Positions 1-9,599 of a DNA stretch of 62,969 bases are shown here, piece after piece. Numbering within the stretch: position 1 is the first letter of the stretch; every line of letters starts with the position of its first letter. The DNA lies in contig JAUNGA010000004.1 of NCBI GenBank assembly GCA_030524765.1, forward strand, positions 1-62,969. Direction: 5' to 3'. The notes beneath the pieces are model-generated. The model was not told the origin of the DNA and made no database searches. It was given only the letters and a program-made list of their open reading frames with translations. Position numbers and translations under genes: made by a program. This DNA comes from Bacteroidales bacterium. Lineage in GTDB: Bacteria; Bacteroidota; Bacteroidia; Bacteroidales; Muribaculaceae.

Positions 1-3000
1 TTATCGCTAACCACCAAATTTCCAACTACTTAATTTTCATCGAACTCACGTTAATGTTAGTCTTGTCGCTCCCGGCGACAGCGCAATTGCGCGTGTCGGG
101 TACGGTAACATCGGGCGACGACGGCGAACCTCTGATCGGCGCGAGCGTGCGCGTGGTAGAGGACAAGGCCAACGGTGTCACAACCGATATCGACGGCAAT
201 TATATAATAAATGTACAGCCCGGGCAGACCCTGCGGTTTACCTATGTAGGCTGCGACCCATACCAGAAAATAATAACCGAATCTCAGACCCTTGATGTCA
301 CTTTAAGTGGAACCTCTGAACTTAATGAAATTGTTGTCGTGGGCTATGGCACGATGAAAAAGAGCGACCTGACAGGCTCGGTAACGTCTGTCTCGGCCGA
401 GAATCTGCAAAAGACTCCGGCTGCGTCGCTCTCCAATGCCCTTCAGGGTCAGGCCGCAGGTGTGACCGTAAACTCTCTCACCGGTCGCCCGGGCGCCGGT
501 GCCGAGGTGCGTATCCGTGGCGTCGGTACGGTAAACGGCGCTTCACCTATATATGTAGTCGACGGTGTGATCACCGACGACATCTCATTCCTGTCGCCGA
601 GCGATATCGCCAGCACCGAGATCCTCAAGGATGCATCGGCCACAGCGATCTACGGTAGCCGCGGTGCCAACGGTGTGATCATCGTCACCACCAAGACCGG
701 CCGCCCCAACGCCAAGGCGCAGATCACCTTTGATGCCTATGCAGGCGTGCAGCAGCGCTGGCGCAAACTTGATGTCATGGGTGCCAAGGACTTTGCCGAC
801 ACCTACGTGGCCATCAATGCCAACGACCGTGCCCGCAAGGTGTATCAGGAGCAGGGTTTCAACCAGTGGCTGCGCACATTTATGGGTGTAGGCGCATCGC
901 CCTACTATCCTACGGTATATAATGCCGAAACCAATCCCGACGGCTTTGATTACAGCTCGGTTGACACCGACTGGCAGGACGAAGTGTTCCGCGACGCGTG
1001 GATCCAGAATTATCACCTTTCGATCGACGGCGGCAGCGACAAGTTCACCTACTCGATGAGCGGCAGCTGGTTCAAACAGGAAGGTACCGTGATCGGCTCT
1101 GACTTCAGCCGTTTCACCGGCCGTCTCAACACTACCTATCAGGCAACTCCGTGGCTCAAGGTCGGCGAGAACATCTCGTTTACCGCCTCTGTCGCCCGCA
1201 ACGCATATGAGAGCGGCGACAATGTGGAGAGTGCCGGCGCCAACATCCTCTCGGCAGCATTTGCGATGGCACCGTGGGATCCCACCCGCTATCCCGAAGG
1301 CTCGATCAACCGCAACGGCAAGGACCTCAGCGGCGGCATCGCGGCCGGTTCGAACTTCAAGAATGTCACCAGCCCTCTGAGCATGGTCGAGTATTCTCAT
1401 CCCAAAGTGCGCAACGAGCGCTGGGTGGGCAACGTGTTTGCCGAGATCGAGCCCATCGAGCATCTGACTTTCCGCTCGACATTCAGCTTTGACTACCGCA
1501 TCACAACCGACCGCAGCTTCATGGACGCTTACGAGGTGTCGTCGTATGACAGCCGTCAGAAAAACTTCCTCTCATCGTCTATGGGACGTGCCTACAACTA
1601 TATCGTAGACAATATCCTCACTTATTCGAACCATATCGGTCGTCACGACTTCTCGGCAATGGCCGGACAGACTGTCGAAGAGTACAGCTGGTACAGCATG
1701 GGCTCGAGCGGCTCGACTATCCTCAACCCCGTCGACAAGAACTGGTTCCTGTCGCAGGTGACCGACGACTTCGGCCGTCCGGGCGACTCGGTGGCCCGCA
1801 ACCGCCGCTTCTCGTGGCTGGGACGTCTGCACTACAGCTATGACGAGCGCTATCTGGCCACAATCAACTTCCGTGCCGACGGTTCGAGCAAATTCCCCGA
1901 GAACTCATGGGGCTACTTCCCCTCGTTCGCACTCGCATGGCGCATCAACCAGGAGCCCTGGCTGCGCGACGTGGCCGAGCTCACCAACCTCAAGCTGCGC
2001 ATGGGCTGGGGTAAGGTCGGCAACGACAATATCGGCAACAACGCGTTCCTGCTGCAGATGTTCAACACCGGTCCCACATTTGTCGACTATGTGCTGGGTC
2101 TCGACCAGGCACTGGCCAACGGCGCCACCGTGCTGACATGGGTCAACAAGGGCGGCCACTGGGAGAATACCGAGCAATGGAGCGTAGGTCTTGACTTCGG
2201 CCTGTGGCAGAACAAGCTGACCGGCTCGATCGACGGATTTATCCGCAACACCAACGACATGCTCATGTCGGTGACCGCTCCGGCTCACGTGGGCAACCGC
2301 TACTCGGCCACCGCCAATGTAGGCAAGGTGCGAAACCGCGGTATCGAGATCAGCCTCGAGCACCGCAATCAGATCGGTCGTGATTTCAGCTATTCGATCA
2401 GCGGCAACGTATCGTTTATCGACAATAAACTCGTGGCGCTCAACGGCGGCTCGCCCATCTATACCAACTACAACAACGTGCAGGTAGTCGACGAGGGTCA
2501 TCCGCTCTACTACTTCTGGGGCTATAACTACGACGGTATCTACCGCACCGACGAAGAGGCCCTCGAGCACCTCACCGGATACACCGCAGCCGATATACCC
2601 TTCCACGCCGGCGATGCCAAATACCGTGACAACAACGGTGACGGCCGCATCGACGACAAAGACCGCGTAGAGCTCGGCTCGTCGATACCCTGGCTCAACT
2701 ACGGTATCAACCTGGGCGGCTGGTGGCGCGATTTCGACGTGCAGATCTTCTTCCAGGGCGTTGGCGGCAACAAAATCTACAACCAGATGCGTCACCGTCT
2801 CGAGAGCAACGGCTCTACATCGGTACTCTCGCCCGTGATGACCGATGCCTGGACTCCCAACAACCCCGAGGGCTCGATACCCAACCCCAAGAACACCATC
2901 AACTATTACGTATCAGACCGTTTCCTCGAGAGCGGATCATACTTCCGCCTCAAAAACCTGCAGATTGGCTATACTATCCCGACCGCCATCACCAGCAAGG

Positions 3001-3155
3001 CCGGCTTTGAGCGCTGCCGATTCTATCTGCAGGGCGGCAACCTCTTCACCGTCACCAAATATAAAGGTTTTGACCCTGAGGTATCAAGCGGTGTCGACTA
3101 TGGCAACTATCCGCAGTCGCGCACATTCATCTTCGGTGTAAATATCACCTATTAA
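1..3155 (+). CDS. SusC/RagA-family TonB-dependent outer-membrane glycan transporter, 5' end probably cut by the window edge
   Basis: This protein would import oligosaccharides across the outer membrane with the SusD lipoprotein that follows. The first in-window ATG is at 54 and gives 1033 residues. From that ATG, residues 12-85 form a CarboxypepD_reg-like domain, followed by the plug with the family signature around VVDGVITDD and EILKDASATAIYGSRGANG, then a long beta-barrel ending in an aromatic-rich strand (FGVNITY). The start is uncertain. From position 54 the leader would be only MLVLSLPATAQ, with no basic residue and too short for a signal peptide. The frame stays open to base 3 with no other start codon, so the real start most likely lies left of the window. 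The stop is 21 nt before susD. Family assignment is certain; the beta-1,3-glucan substrate is inferred from the downstream GH genes. Confidence 0.93.
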   Translation, partial: IANHQISNYLIFIELTLMLVLSLPATAQLRVSGTVTSGDDGEPLIGASVRVVEDKANGVTTDIDGNYIINVQPGQTLRFTYVGCDPYQKIITESQTLDVTLSGTSELNEIVVVGYGTMKKSDLTGSVTSVSAENLQKTPAASLSNALQGQAAGVTVNSLTGRPGAGAEVRIRGVGTVNGASPIYVVDGVITDDISFLSPSDIASTEILKDASATAIYGSRGANGVIIVTTKTGRPNAKAQITFDAYAGVQQRWRKLDVMGAKDFADTYVAINANDRARKVYQEQGFNQWLRTFMGVGASPYYPTVYNAETNPDGFDYSSVDTDWQDEVFRDAWIQNYHLSIDGGSDKFTYSMSGSWFKQEGTVIGSDFSRFTGRLNTTYQATPWLKVGENISFTASVARNAYESGDNVESAGANILSAAFAMAPWDPTRYPEGSINRNGKDLSGGIAAGSNFKNVTSPLSMVEYSHPKVRNERWVGNVFAEIEPIEHLTFRSTFSFDYRITTDRSFMDAYEVSSYDSRQKNFLSSSMGRAYNYIVDNILTYSNHIGRHDFSAMAGQTVEEYSWYSMGSSGSTILNPVDKNWFLSQVTDDFGRPGDSVARNRRFSWLGRLHYSYDERYLATINFRADGSSKFPENSWGYFPSFALAWRINQEPWLRDVAELTNLKLRMGWGKVGNDNIGNNAFLLQMFNTGPTFVDYVLGLDQALANGATVLTWVNKGGHWENTEQWSVGLDFGLWQNKLTGSIDGFIRNTNDMLMSVTAPAHVGNRYSATANVGKVRNRGIEISLEHRNQIGRDFSYSISGNVSFIDNKLVALNGGSPIYTNYNNVQVVDEGHPLYYFWGYNYDGIYRTDEEALEHLTGYTAADIPFHAGDAKYRDNNGDGRIDDKDRVELGSSIPWLNYGINLGGWWRDFDVQIFFQGVGGNKIYNQMRHRLESNGSTSVLSPVMTDAWTPNNPEGSIPNPKNTINYYVSDRFLESGSYFRLKNLQIGYTIPTAITSKAGFERCRFYLQGGNLFTVTKYKGFDPEVSSGVDYGNYPQSRTFIFGVNITY

Positions 3156-3176
3156 TCTCTCAACCACGAAAATACA

Positions 3177-4778
3177 ATGATGAAAGCAAAATATATCACT
3201 CTTGCCGCCGCGGCAGCCCTTGCCGTATCGATGAGCTCGTGCAACGACTGGCTCAAAGACGAGGGTCCCGGCAGCCAGGATTTCGACGACTTTTTTACCG
3301 GCGGAGCCGTGGCCATACAGACGGTCAACGCCTGCTATGCTCCGCTTGCATGGGAATACAACCACAGCTATTTCTCAGAATGGTATTTCGGCGACATAGC
3401 CTCTGACGACGCTCTCAAGGGCGGCCAGGACCTCGCCGACGGTGCCGAGGCCTACGATATCGACAACTTCAAGGTCAATGCCAACAACGGTATCTGCCTC
3501 GACTACTACCGTGCCAAATATCAGGGTATCGCACGATGCAACCTCGCTCTGCAGCAGGTCGAGGGTGTAGAGCCCGACGACGATATGACCGAGGCCCGCA
3601 AAGACTGCCTTATGGGCGAGGCCTACTATCTGCGTGCGTTCTACTACTTCCAGCTGGTTCGTGTCTTCGGCGGAGTGCCTCTGGTCGACTTTGTCGTCGA
3701 CTCGAGCGAGCGCTGGCAGCAGCCCCGCGCGACAGCCGAGGAAGTGTACGAGCACATCATCGCCGATCTCAAGCTGGCCGAGTCGCTGCTCTGGGATAAA
3801 TCGAAATATCCTGCCACCGATCTCGGCCGTGCCACCCGCGGCGCCGCCCAGGCAATGCTCTGCAAAGTATATCTCTATATGAAGGACTATGACAACGCAT
3901 ACCTCTGGGGCAAAAAGTGGGTAGACACCCAGTACGGCTCGGAATATCGTCTGTGCCCGACATATTTTGACAATTTCACTCTCGCCGGCGAGAACGGCCC
4001 CGAGAGCGTGTTCGAGATACAGTATATGGCCGATCCGACCAGCGATTACGGCGAAGGCTTCGGTTTCACCCGCGGCACATTCTCTACGGTGCTCTGCCGC
4101 CCGCGTTTCTCGCGTCTGCCTCTCGGCCGCAAAGGCTGGGGCTGGAACCATCCCACCCAGAATCTCTACGACGAGTTTGAGGAAGGCGATCCGCGCCGCG
4201 AGGCCACAATCGGTGAGCCCGACGCTGCATCGGCCCTTGAGGTCGAGGTCAACTATCTCGGCTCGACCTACTACAACCGCAAGGTCGCTTATGAGGATGG
4301 AGTCGACTTCCCGGCCATCGACCACGACTCTCGCTCGCCGCTCAACTACCGTCTGATACGTGCGTCTGACGTGCTGCTGCTCTATGCCGAGGCAGCCCTC
4401 GAGAGCGGCAAAGACACCAACGCCGCCAAATGGGCTCTCGAGCAGGTGCGTGCCCGTGCCCGCGCCAACGCCGCCAACCCGTCGGCACTGCCCGCATTCC
4501 CCGGCTACGGTTATGCCGACAACACCGAGGGTCTGCGTCAGGCAATCCGCCACGAGCGCCGCGTAGAGCTCGGCATGGAAGGCCATCGCTGGTTTGACCT
4601 GGTGCGCTGGGGCATCGCCTTTGAGACCATGGACAAAGACCAGGGCACATACGGACGCAGCGAGACCGCCGAGGCACGTGCCGAAATGGCAAACTTCATC
4701 AAGGGCAAATGCGAGCTCTTCCCCATCCCTGCCGAAGAAATCAACCTCAACCCGATGACGCAGAATCCGGGCTATTAA
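3177..4778 (+). CDS. SusD/RagB-family surface glycan-binding lipoprotein
   Basis: This is the outer-membrane lipoprotein that caps the SusC barrel and binds the glycan. The 533-residue length is usual. The N-terminus has a basic start, an alanine-rich hydrophobic stretch and a lipobox SMSSC with Cys22 as the lipidation site. The helical SusD core is recognisable (AYYLRAFYYFQLVRVFGGVPLV, then ATRGAAQAMLCKVYLY). The typical C-terminal block includes RHERRVELGMEGHRWFDLVRWG and ends near IPAEEINLNPMTQNPGY. It lies 21 nt after susC and should be co-transcribed. A strong hairpin follows in the next intergenic region. The family call is secure; beta-glucan specificity is inference. Confidence 0.95.
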   Translation: MMKAKYITLAAAAALAVSMSSCNDWLKDEGPGSQDFDDFFTGGAVAIQTVNACYAPLAWEYNHSYFSEWYFGDIASDDALKGGQDLADGAEAYDIDNFKVNANNGICLDYYRAKYQGIARCNLALQQVEGVEPDDDMTEARKDCLMGEAYYLRAFYYFQLVRVFGGVPLVDFVVDSSERWQQPRATAEEVYEHIIADLKLAESLLWDKSKYPATDLGRATRGAAQAMLCKVYLYMKDYDNAYLWGKKWVDTQYGSEYRLCPTYFDNFTLAGENGPESVFEIQYMADPTSDYGEGFGFTRGTFSTVLCRPRFSRLPLGRKGWGWNHPTQNLYDEFEEGDPRREATIGEPDAASALEVEVNYLGSTYYNRKVAYEDGVDFPAIDHDSRSPLNYRLIRASDVLLLYAEAALESGKDTNAAKWALEQVRARARANAANPSALPAFPGYGYADNTEGLRQAIRHERRVELGMEGHRWFDLVRWGIAFETMDKDQGTYGRSETAEARAEMANFIKGKCELFPIPAEEINLNPMTQNPGY

Positions 4779-4812
4779 TTACAACCGAGACACTTCTCTC
4801 ATAACCACAACT

Positions 4813-4837
4813 CCACGGCCGGCGCGGCCGGCCGTGG
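4813..4837 (+). repeat. Perfect 11-bp inverted repeat between susD and the next gene
   Basis: The arms CCACGGCCGGC (4813-4823) and GCCGGCCGTGG (4827-4837) flank a 3-nt loop. No T-tract follows, so a classical intrinsic terminator is unlikely. A transcript-stabilising or processing hairpin that sets the ratio of susCD to downstream mRNA is the more plausible reading. Confidence 0.6.
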
Positions 4838-4895
4838 AATATATTCAAGAAACCACTAAATAAACCTAATATTAACCAAAATCAAATCCACGAAG

Positions 4896-5816
4896 ATGAA
4901 AAAAATTACTCTTCTTGCCTCTATGGCTATGGTCGCAGCCGCCGCATCGGCACAGTATGCTTGCGATCCCTCGGCAGCAACAGTCCTTGCAAAAGGTAAA
5001 GTGACCGAACTCGGTGTTATCGGCCTCAGCGAGGCTTCACAGGCTGAGTTCAAGGATGCTACTGTATATCAGTATGGCCCTGACAATGACACCCGTAACC
5101 TCTGGTTCTGGGACAATACACTTAGCGCGGGTGATTCTTCATATCCCGGCGTCGATGATCAGGTTGACGGCTATGTGTCTGCTGTCGTAGGTTCAGCCGG
5201 TTGGTCAGGCGCAGGCTATAATGAGGGCGCACCCGGTGTCAACACCTCATGGTGGAATGCCAACACCCGTTTCCACCTGGCATATATGACCTCCGGTACA
5301 GCTCCTGCCTCGATCGCTATCATCATAGCTGATGGAGAGAGTGACTGCGGCAGTGTTCCCGCCAAAATCGCTCTCGGCGACGCTTATGTAGACAACGGTG
5401 CCACATACCCCGCTGTCGCTCCCAAGGCAAGTGATGACTGGCAGGGTATCGACATCAGCTTTGCCGACCTCAAAAAACTGTGGCCGTCTTTCGATTTCAA
5501 GGCCATCGACAACTGGACAGGTAACATCATGTCTTTCCTGGGCGGCGGTGTCTCAGGTCAGACTTTTGCTTTTGACGCAATCTACTTCTATCAGCTCGAA
5601 GGTGGCGACGGCATCGCTGACGCTGTCAACGACGCAGAATGGGTGATCACCGACAACACCATCAACGTGGCCGGTGCACAGGGCATCGAACTCTTCGACC
5701 TCAGCGGCAAACTCGTTAAATCGACTGCCGGCACAACACTCGGCATCAGCAACGTAGCCGGTGGCCTTTACATCGCCAAGGCCGGCAACGCAGTACGCAA
5801 GGTCGCTGTTAAATAA
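4896..5816 (+). CDS. Secreted protein of unknown function in the glycan-binding-protein position, with T9SS-like tail
   Basis: The 306-residue protein has a clear signal peptide (MKKITLLASMAMVAAAASAQ, cleavage after about residue 20) and no lipobox cysteine. The middle is rich in Trp, Gly, Asn and Asp (FWDNTLSAGDSSYPGVDDQ, TSWWNANTRFHLAYM), as in beta-sandwich carbohydrate-binding proteins, but I do not recognise a named family. The last 65 residues look like a type A sorting domain: IELFDLSGKLV, a short loop, then GGLYIAK and a basic end KVAVK. It lies where SusE/SusF-type surface binding proteins usually sit and is followed by a terminator, so it closes the susCD transcript. A beta-glucan-binding role is inference. 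Confidence 0.8.
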   Translation: MKKITLLASMAMVAAAASAQYACDPSAATVLAKGKVTELGVIGLSEASQAEFKDATVYQYGPDNDTRNLWFWDNTLSAGDSSYPGVDDQVDGYVSAVVGSAGWSGAGYNEGAPGVNTSWWNANTRFHLAYMTSGTAPASIAIIIADGESDCGSVPAKIALGDAYVDNGATYPAVAPKASDDWQGIDISFADLKKLWPSFDFKAIDNWTGNIMSFLGGGVSGQTFAFDAIYFYQLEGGDGIADAVNDAEWVITDNTINVAGAQGIELFDLSGKLVKSTAGTTLGISNVAGGLYIAKAGNAVRKVAVK

Positions 5817-5904
5817 TCAGGCTACACTGCAGCTACAGGGCCTTATCGCCCTTACCTCTCTGAAACTTGATGTTCTAAGATAAAAAAGTTAGTTTTTGAG
5901 TAAA

Positions 5905-5955
5905 CGGACGGCGGCTCCCGGCGAGTCAAGTCAACGGGAGCTGTCCGCCCTTTTT
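5905..5955 (+). terminator. Intrinsic terminator after the susCD-binding protein transcript
   Basis: The outer stem is CGGAC (5905-5909) with GTCCG (5943-5947). The inner stem is GCTCCCG (5914-5920) with CGGGAGC (5935-5941). A CCCTTTTT tract follows. The reading frame upstream of the GH16 gene runs through this hairpin, which argues for the GH16 start at 6007 rather than at 5896. Confidence 0.75.
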
Positions 5956-6006
5956 ATCTCACTCCCACCTCACATCCCCCCTCCTAAAAATCTACAAACT
6001 ATCTCC

Positions 6007-7179
6007 ATGAGACTCAAATCACTCATCACTATATCGTTTGCATGCCTGACGCTCGGCGTGTGGGCGGCCGATCCTCAGACGGGTTCGGGCGAGACCGACG
6101 GGTATAAGCTTGTGTGGCAAGACCTTTTTGATGCCGCCGAACTCAATCCTGACCGCTGGAATATAGAGGTCAACAACGGTGGCGGCGGCAACAATGAGCT
6201 GCAATACTATACCGACCGCGAGAGCAATGTGCGCATAGGCGACGATGGCAACGGCAACAGATGTCTGATATTGACCGCTCGCCGCGAGAACTATGGCAAC
6301 CGCGCGTTTACCTCGGGCCGCGTCAACAGCAAGAACCTGACGGTATTCACCCACGGCAAGATCGAGGCTGCGATACGCATGCCCAAGACCGCCAACGGCC
6401 TGTGGCCGGCATTCTGGATGATGGGCAACGATTTCGACGCGGTGGGCTGGCCTCGCTGCGGCGAGACAGACATTGTGGAGATGGGGCATCAGAATGCTTT
6501 CGCAGCGGGTACGCAAGAGCGCTTCTTCAATGGCGCATGCCACTGGGGACAGGGCTGGCCCGCGGCGTCGTATGCCAAAGACACCACAAAGAGCTATTCG
6601 CTGCAAGACGGCGAGTATCATCTGTTTACTGTCATTTGGGACGAACAGTCGATCAAGATGTATGTCGATCTCGACCGCATCCCCAAACAGACTCCCTACT
6701 ACAAAATCGACATTCCCCATAACGATCCCGGCAACGAGTGGTCGGCAGGCAATTACTTTCACAAAAACAATTTCATTATCTTCAATCTTGCCGTGGGCGG
6801 CAACTTCCCCGGCATATTCAACGCATCAGGCATCACGGCGCTCAATGCCGATAACGGCAACGAGGCGTCGATGTATGTCAACTATGTGAAAGTATATCAG
6901 CGCGGCACCTCAGACGAGGATATGTTTGCGATGGTACCCGGCGACTCGCAGAGTTCGGGAGTCGAATCGGCCGTCGCCGATACCTGTGGCGGTCACATCA
7001 CCGTCGAGGGTCGCGAGGCCGTCTGCGACGGTGCCGACATCACGGTCTATACCGTGGCCGGCGCTCCCGTGGCCGAGGGCCGCACCCGCATAGACATGAG
7101 CATGTTGCCCGCAGGCATCTATATCATCACCGCATGCGGCGCCCACGCCACATCGTCGATAAAGACGATACTCAAATGA
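6007..7179 (+). CDS. GH16 endo-beta-1,3-glucanase (laminarinase-like), secreted
   Basis: This enzyme cleaves internal beta-1,3 (or mixed beta-1,3/1,4) glucan bonds by a retaining mechanism. It has 390 residues from the ATG at 6007. An upstream in-frame start at 5896 is rejected because it would translate a terminator. The signal peptide is MRLKSLITISFACLTLGVWA. The GH16 fold follows: LVWQDLFD near residues 35-42, NELQYYTD, the substrate-cleft tract GLWPAFWMMG, and the catalytic motif ETDIVEMG with nucleophile Glu153, Asp155 and acid/base Glu158. The family's later VGGNFPG tract is also present. The last 60 residues form a T9SS-like tail (ITVYTVAGAPV, LPAGIYII). There is no lipobox, so surface placement would depend on that tail. 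Exact linkage preference cannot be read from sequence. Confidence 0.95.
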   Translation: MRLKSLITISFACLTLGVWAADPQTGSGETDGYKLVWQDLFDAAELNPDRWNIEVNNGGGGNNELQYYTDRESNVRIGDDGNGNRCLILTARRENYGNRAFTSGRVNSKNLTVFTHGKIEAAIRMPKTANGLWPAFWMMGNDFDAVGWPRCGETDIVEMGHQNAFAAGTQERFFNGACHWGQGWPAASYAKDTTKSYSLQDGEYHLFTVIWDEQSIKMYVDLDRIPKQTPYYKIDIPHNDPGNEWSAGNYFHKNNFIIFNLAVGGNFPGIFNASGITALNADNGNEASMYVNYVKVYQRGTSDEDMFAMVPGDSQSSGVESAVADTCGGHITVEGREAVCDGADITVYTVAGAPVAEGRTRIDMSMLPAGIYIITACGAHATSSIKTILK

Positions 7180-7276
7180 TATGTCAACACTTTATATATC
7201 AGCCTAAAATCGGAAATGCGCATCTCCCTCATAACCTTAAGAATCTCAGACCATAATTATCATTGCGCGTAAACCG

Positions 7277-7322
7277 TGTGGTCGCGGCGGGGGACCGGAT
7301 TCCCGCGCCGTGGCCACATTTT
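7277..7322 (+). terminator. GC-rich terminator-like hairpin after the GH16 gene
   Basis: A 13-bp stem, including two G-U pairs, joins 7277-7289 to 7306-7318. A TTTT run follows at 7319-7322 and then AATTG. The T-tract is short, so it may only attenuate transcription into the GH3 gene 37 nt downstream. Confidence 0.55.
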
Positions 7323-7358
7323 AATTGAAAAACTCCTTAAATAAATAACCAAAATACA

Positions 7359-9596
7359 GTGAAACTTTACAAGATCGCATATAAATCTCTGATCGCGGCA
7401 GCAATGATGTGTGCCGCGGGCACAGTGCATGCGGCCGGCGACGATACCGAGGCACGCATCGAGAATCTACTCTCGCAGATGACCCTGCAGGAGAAAGTCG
7501 GCCAGCTCAACCAGCTGTCGGGCTATGGCTATCACCAGGCGATGGTCGACGCCGTGCGCGGCGGTGCTGTCGGTTCGCTGCTCAACGAGGTAAACCCCGA
7601 GGTGGTCAATGCCCTGCAGCGCGAGGCTGTCGAGAATTCGCGGCTGCACATCCCGCTGATCTTCGCCCGCGATGTAATACACGGTTTCAAGACCATCTTC
7701 CCCATACCGGTGGGCCAGAGCGCCACATGGAATCCCTCGCTGGTCGAGGAAGGCAGCCGTGTTGCTGCGGCCGAGGCTTCGTCGGCCGGTGTGCGCTGGA
7801 CATTCTCGCCTATGGTCGACATCGCCCGCGATGCACGCTGGGGCCGTCTGGCCGAGGGCTATGGCGAAGACCCTTATCTGACAACTGTCATGGGCCTGGC
7901 CGCCGTGCGCGGCTATCAGGGCGACGACCTGAGCAAGCCCGGCACGATGGCCGCCTGTGTCAAGCACTTCTGCGGCTACGGCGCATCTGAGGGCGGTCGC
8001 GACTACAACACCACCTGGATCCCCGAGCCACTGCTGCGCGACGTCTATCTGCCACCTTTCAAGGCCGGTGCCGAGGCCGGCGCGGCCACGTTCATGTGCT
8101 CGTTCAACGACATCAACGGCGTGCCCTCGTCGGGCAACGCATTCCTGCTGCGCGATGTGCTGCGCGGCGAGTGGGGCTGGGACGGCCTGCTCGTGAGCGA
8201 CTGGAACTCGATCGGCGAGATGGTGGCACACGGCTATGCGGCCGACAAGCGTCATGCTGCCGCACTGGGTGCCAATGCCGGCGTCGATGTAGATATGGAG
8301 GCGCATGCCTACTCTGACAATCTCGTCAGTCTGGTCGAGAACGGCACCGTGCCCGTGAGCGTCATCGACGACATGGTGCGCAATGTGCTTCGCCTCAAAT
8401 TCCGTCTGGGCCTGTTCGACAACCCCTATGTCGACATGGCCACAGCCAACCGGTTCTACGAGCCCGCGAGCCTCGACGCCGCACGCCGCACAGCCGAAGA
8501 GAGCGCCGTGCTGCTGACCAACAACGGTGTGCTGCCTCTCAAAAATGTCAAGAAAATATTTGTGACCGGCCCCATGGCCGATGCCAAGCACGATCAGAAC
8601 GGCACATGGTGCTTTGACATGGAGAAAGACCGCACGGTCACTCCGCTCGAGGCCCTGCGCGAGATGTATGGCGCCGACAATGTGATATATATGCCGGGGC
8701 TGGCCTATAGCCGCGACCGTGATACATCGCACTTCGACGATGCTGTCGCAGCAGCTAAAGCTGCCGACGTGATTCTCTATTTCGGCGGCGAGGAAGCCGT
8801 GCTGAGCGGCGAGGCCCACAGCCGTGCCGACATATCGCTGCCCGGCGCACAGACAGCCTATCTGCGTGCGCTCAAGGCTGCCGGCCGTCCGCTGGTGACC
8901 GTCGTGATCGCCGGCCGACCCATCACCCTGCCCGAAGAAAAAGAGTTGAGCGATGCGATACTCTTCATGTTCCATCCCGGCACCATGGGCGGCCCGGCGC
9001 TGGCCAATGTGCTCAGCGGCAAGGCTGTGCCCGGCGGCAAACTGCCTATATCGTTCCCCCGCATGGTAGGTCAGGTTCCGATGTACTATGCCCATAAGAA
9101 TACGGGCCGTCCGACATTCGAGATGACCCTCATCGACGACATACCTCTTGAGGCCGGCCAGACCTCGACCGGCTGCACAAGCTACTGGCTCGATGCCGGT
9201 CTTGATCCTCTCTTCCCCTTCGGCTATGGCCTGAGTTATACCACATTCGAGTATGGCGTGCCCGAGCTGTCGGCCACTGAGATCGGCACTGACGGCAGCC
9301 TGACAGTGAGCTGTACCGTGACCAACACCGGCTCGGTGACCGCCACCGACGTCGCTCAGCTCTATGTGCGCGACCCCGTGGCCTCGCTGGCCCGTCCGGT
9401 CAAAGAACTTAAGGGCTTTGAGAAATTAAGCCTTGCCCCCGGCGAGAGCCGCACCGTAACCTTCACGTTGGCGGCCGACGACCTGGCATTCCACAATCTG
9501 CGCGGAGAGCGCGTGGTAGAGCCCGGCGACTTCCATCTTTGGGTCGACAATTCGTCGGCCTGCACCAAACAACCGATAACATTTAAAGTTAAATAA
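7359..9596 (+). CDS. GH3 beta-glucosidase (BglX-like), periplasmic
   Basis: This exo-acting enzyme would release glucose from short beta-glucan oligosaccharides after import. It has 745 residues from a GTG start, since no ATG gives the signal peptide MKLYKIAYKSLIAAAMMCAA. The N-terminal TIM barrel has KHFCGYG (Lys202-His203) and the nucleophile motif VSDW with Asp281. The alpha/beta sandwich carries the acid/base candidate Glu485 in SGEAHSR. A C-terminal fibronectin-III-like domain covers roughly residues 645-740. Unlike its secreted neighbours it has no sorting tail, which fits a periplasmic location. It is 3 nt from the GH128 gene and surely co-transcribed with it. Specificity for beta-1,3-linked oligomers is inferred from context. 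Confidence 0.95.
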   Translation: MKLYKIAYKSLIAAAMMCAAGTVHAAGDDTEARIENLLSQMTLQEKVGQLNQLSGYGYHQAMVDAVRGGAVGSLLNEVNPEVVNALQREAVENSRLHIPLIFARDVIHGFKTIFPIPVGQSATWNPSLVEEGSRVAAAEASSAGVRWTFSPMVDIARDARWGRLAEGYGEDPYLTTVMGLAAVRGYQGDDLSKPGTMAACVKHFCGYGASEGGRDYNTTWIPEPLLRDVYLPPFKAGAEAGAATFMCSFNDINGVPSSGNAFLLRDVLRGEWGWDGLLVSDWNSIGEMVAHGYAADKRHAAALGANAGVDVDMEAHAYSDNLVSLVENGTVPVSVIDDMVRNVLRLKFRLGLFDNPYVDMATANRFYEPASLDAARRTAEESAVLLTNNGVLPLKNVKKIFVTGPMADAKHDQNGTWCFDMEKDRTVTPLEALREMYGADNVIYMPGLAYSRDRDTSHFDDAVAAAKAADVILYFGGEEAVLSGEAHSRADISLPGAQTAYLRALKAAGRPLVTVVIAGRPITLPEEKELSDAILFMFHPGTMGGPALANVLSGKAVPGGKLPISFPRMVGQVPMYYAHKNTGRPTFEMTLIDDIPLEAGQTSTGCTSYWLDAGLDPLFPFGYGLSYTTFEYGVPELSATEIGTDGSLTVSCTVTNTGSVTATDVAQLYVRDPVASLARPVKELKGFEKLSLAPGESRTVTFTLAADDLAFHNLRGERVVEPGDFHLWVDNSSACTKQPITFKVK

Positions 9597-9599
9597 ACC

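Noticed and set aside
5896-6006. 37-residue N-terminal extension of the GH16 protein
   Set aside because: It would translate an intrinsic terminator, and the signal peptide starts at 6007.
7467-9095. 542-codon open frame antisense to the GH3 gene
   Set aside because: Shadow of a clear GH3 gene; composition rich in Gly, His and Ala with no motif.
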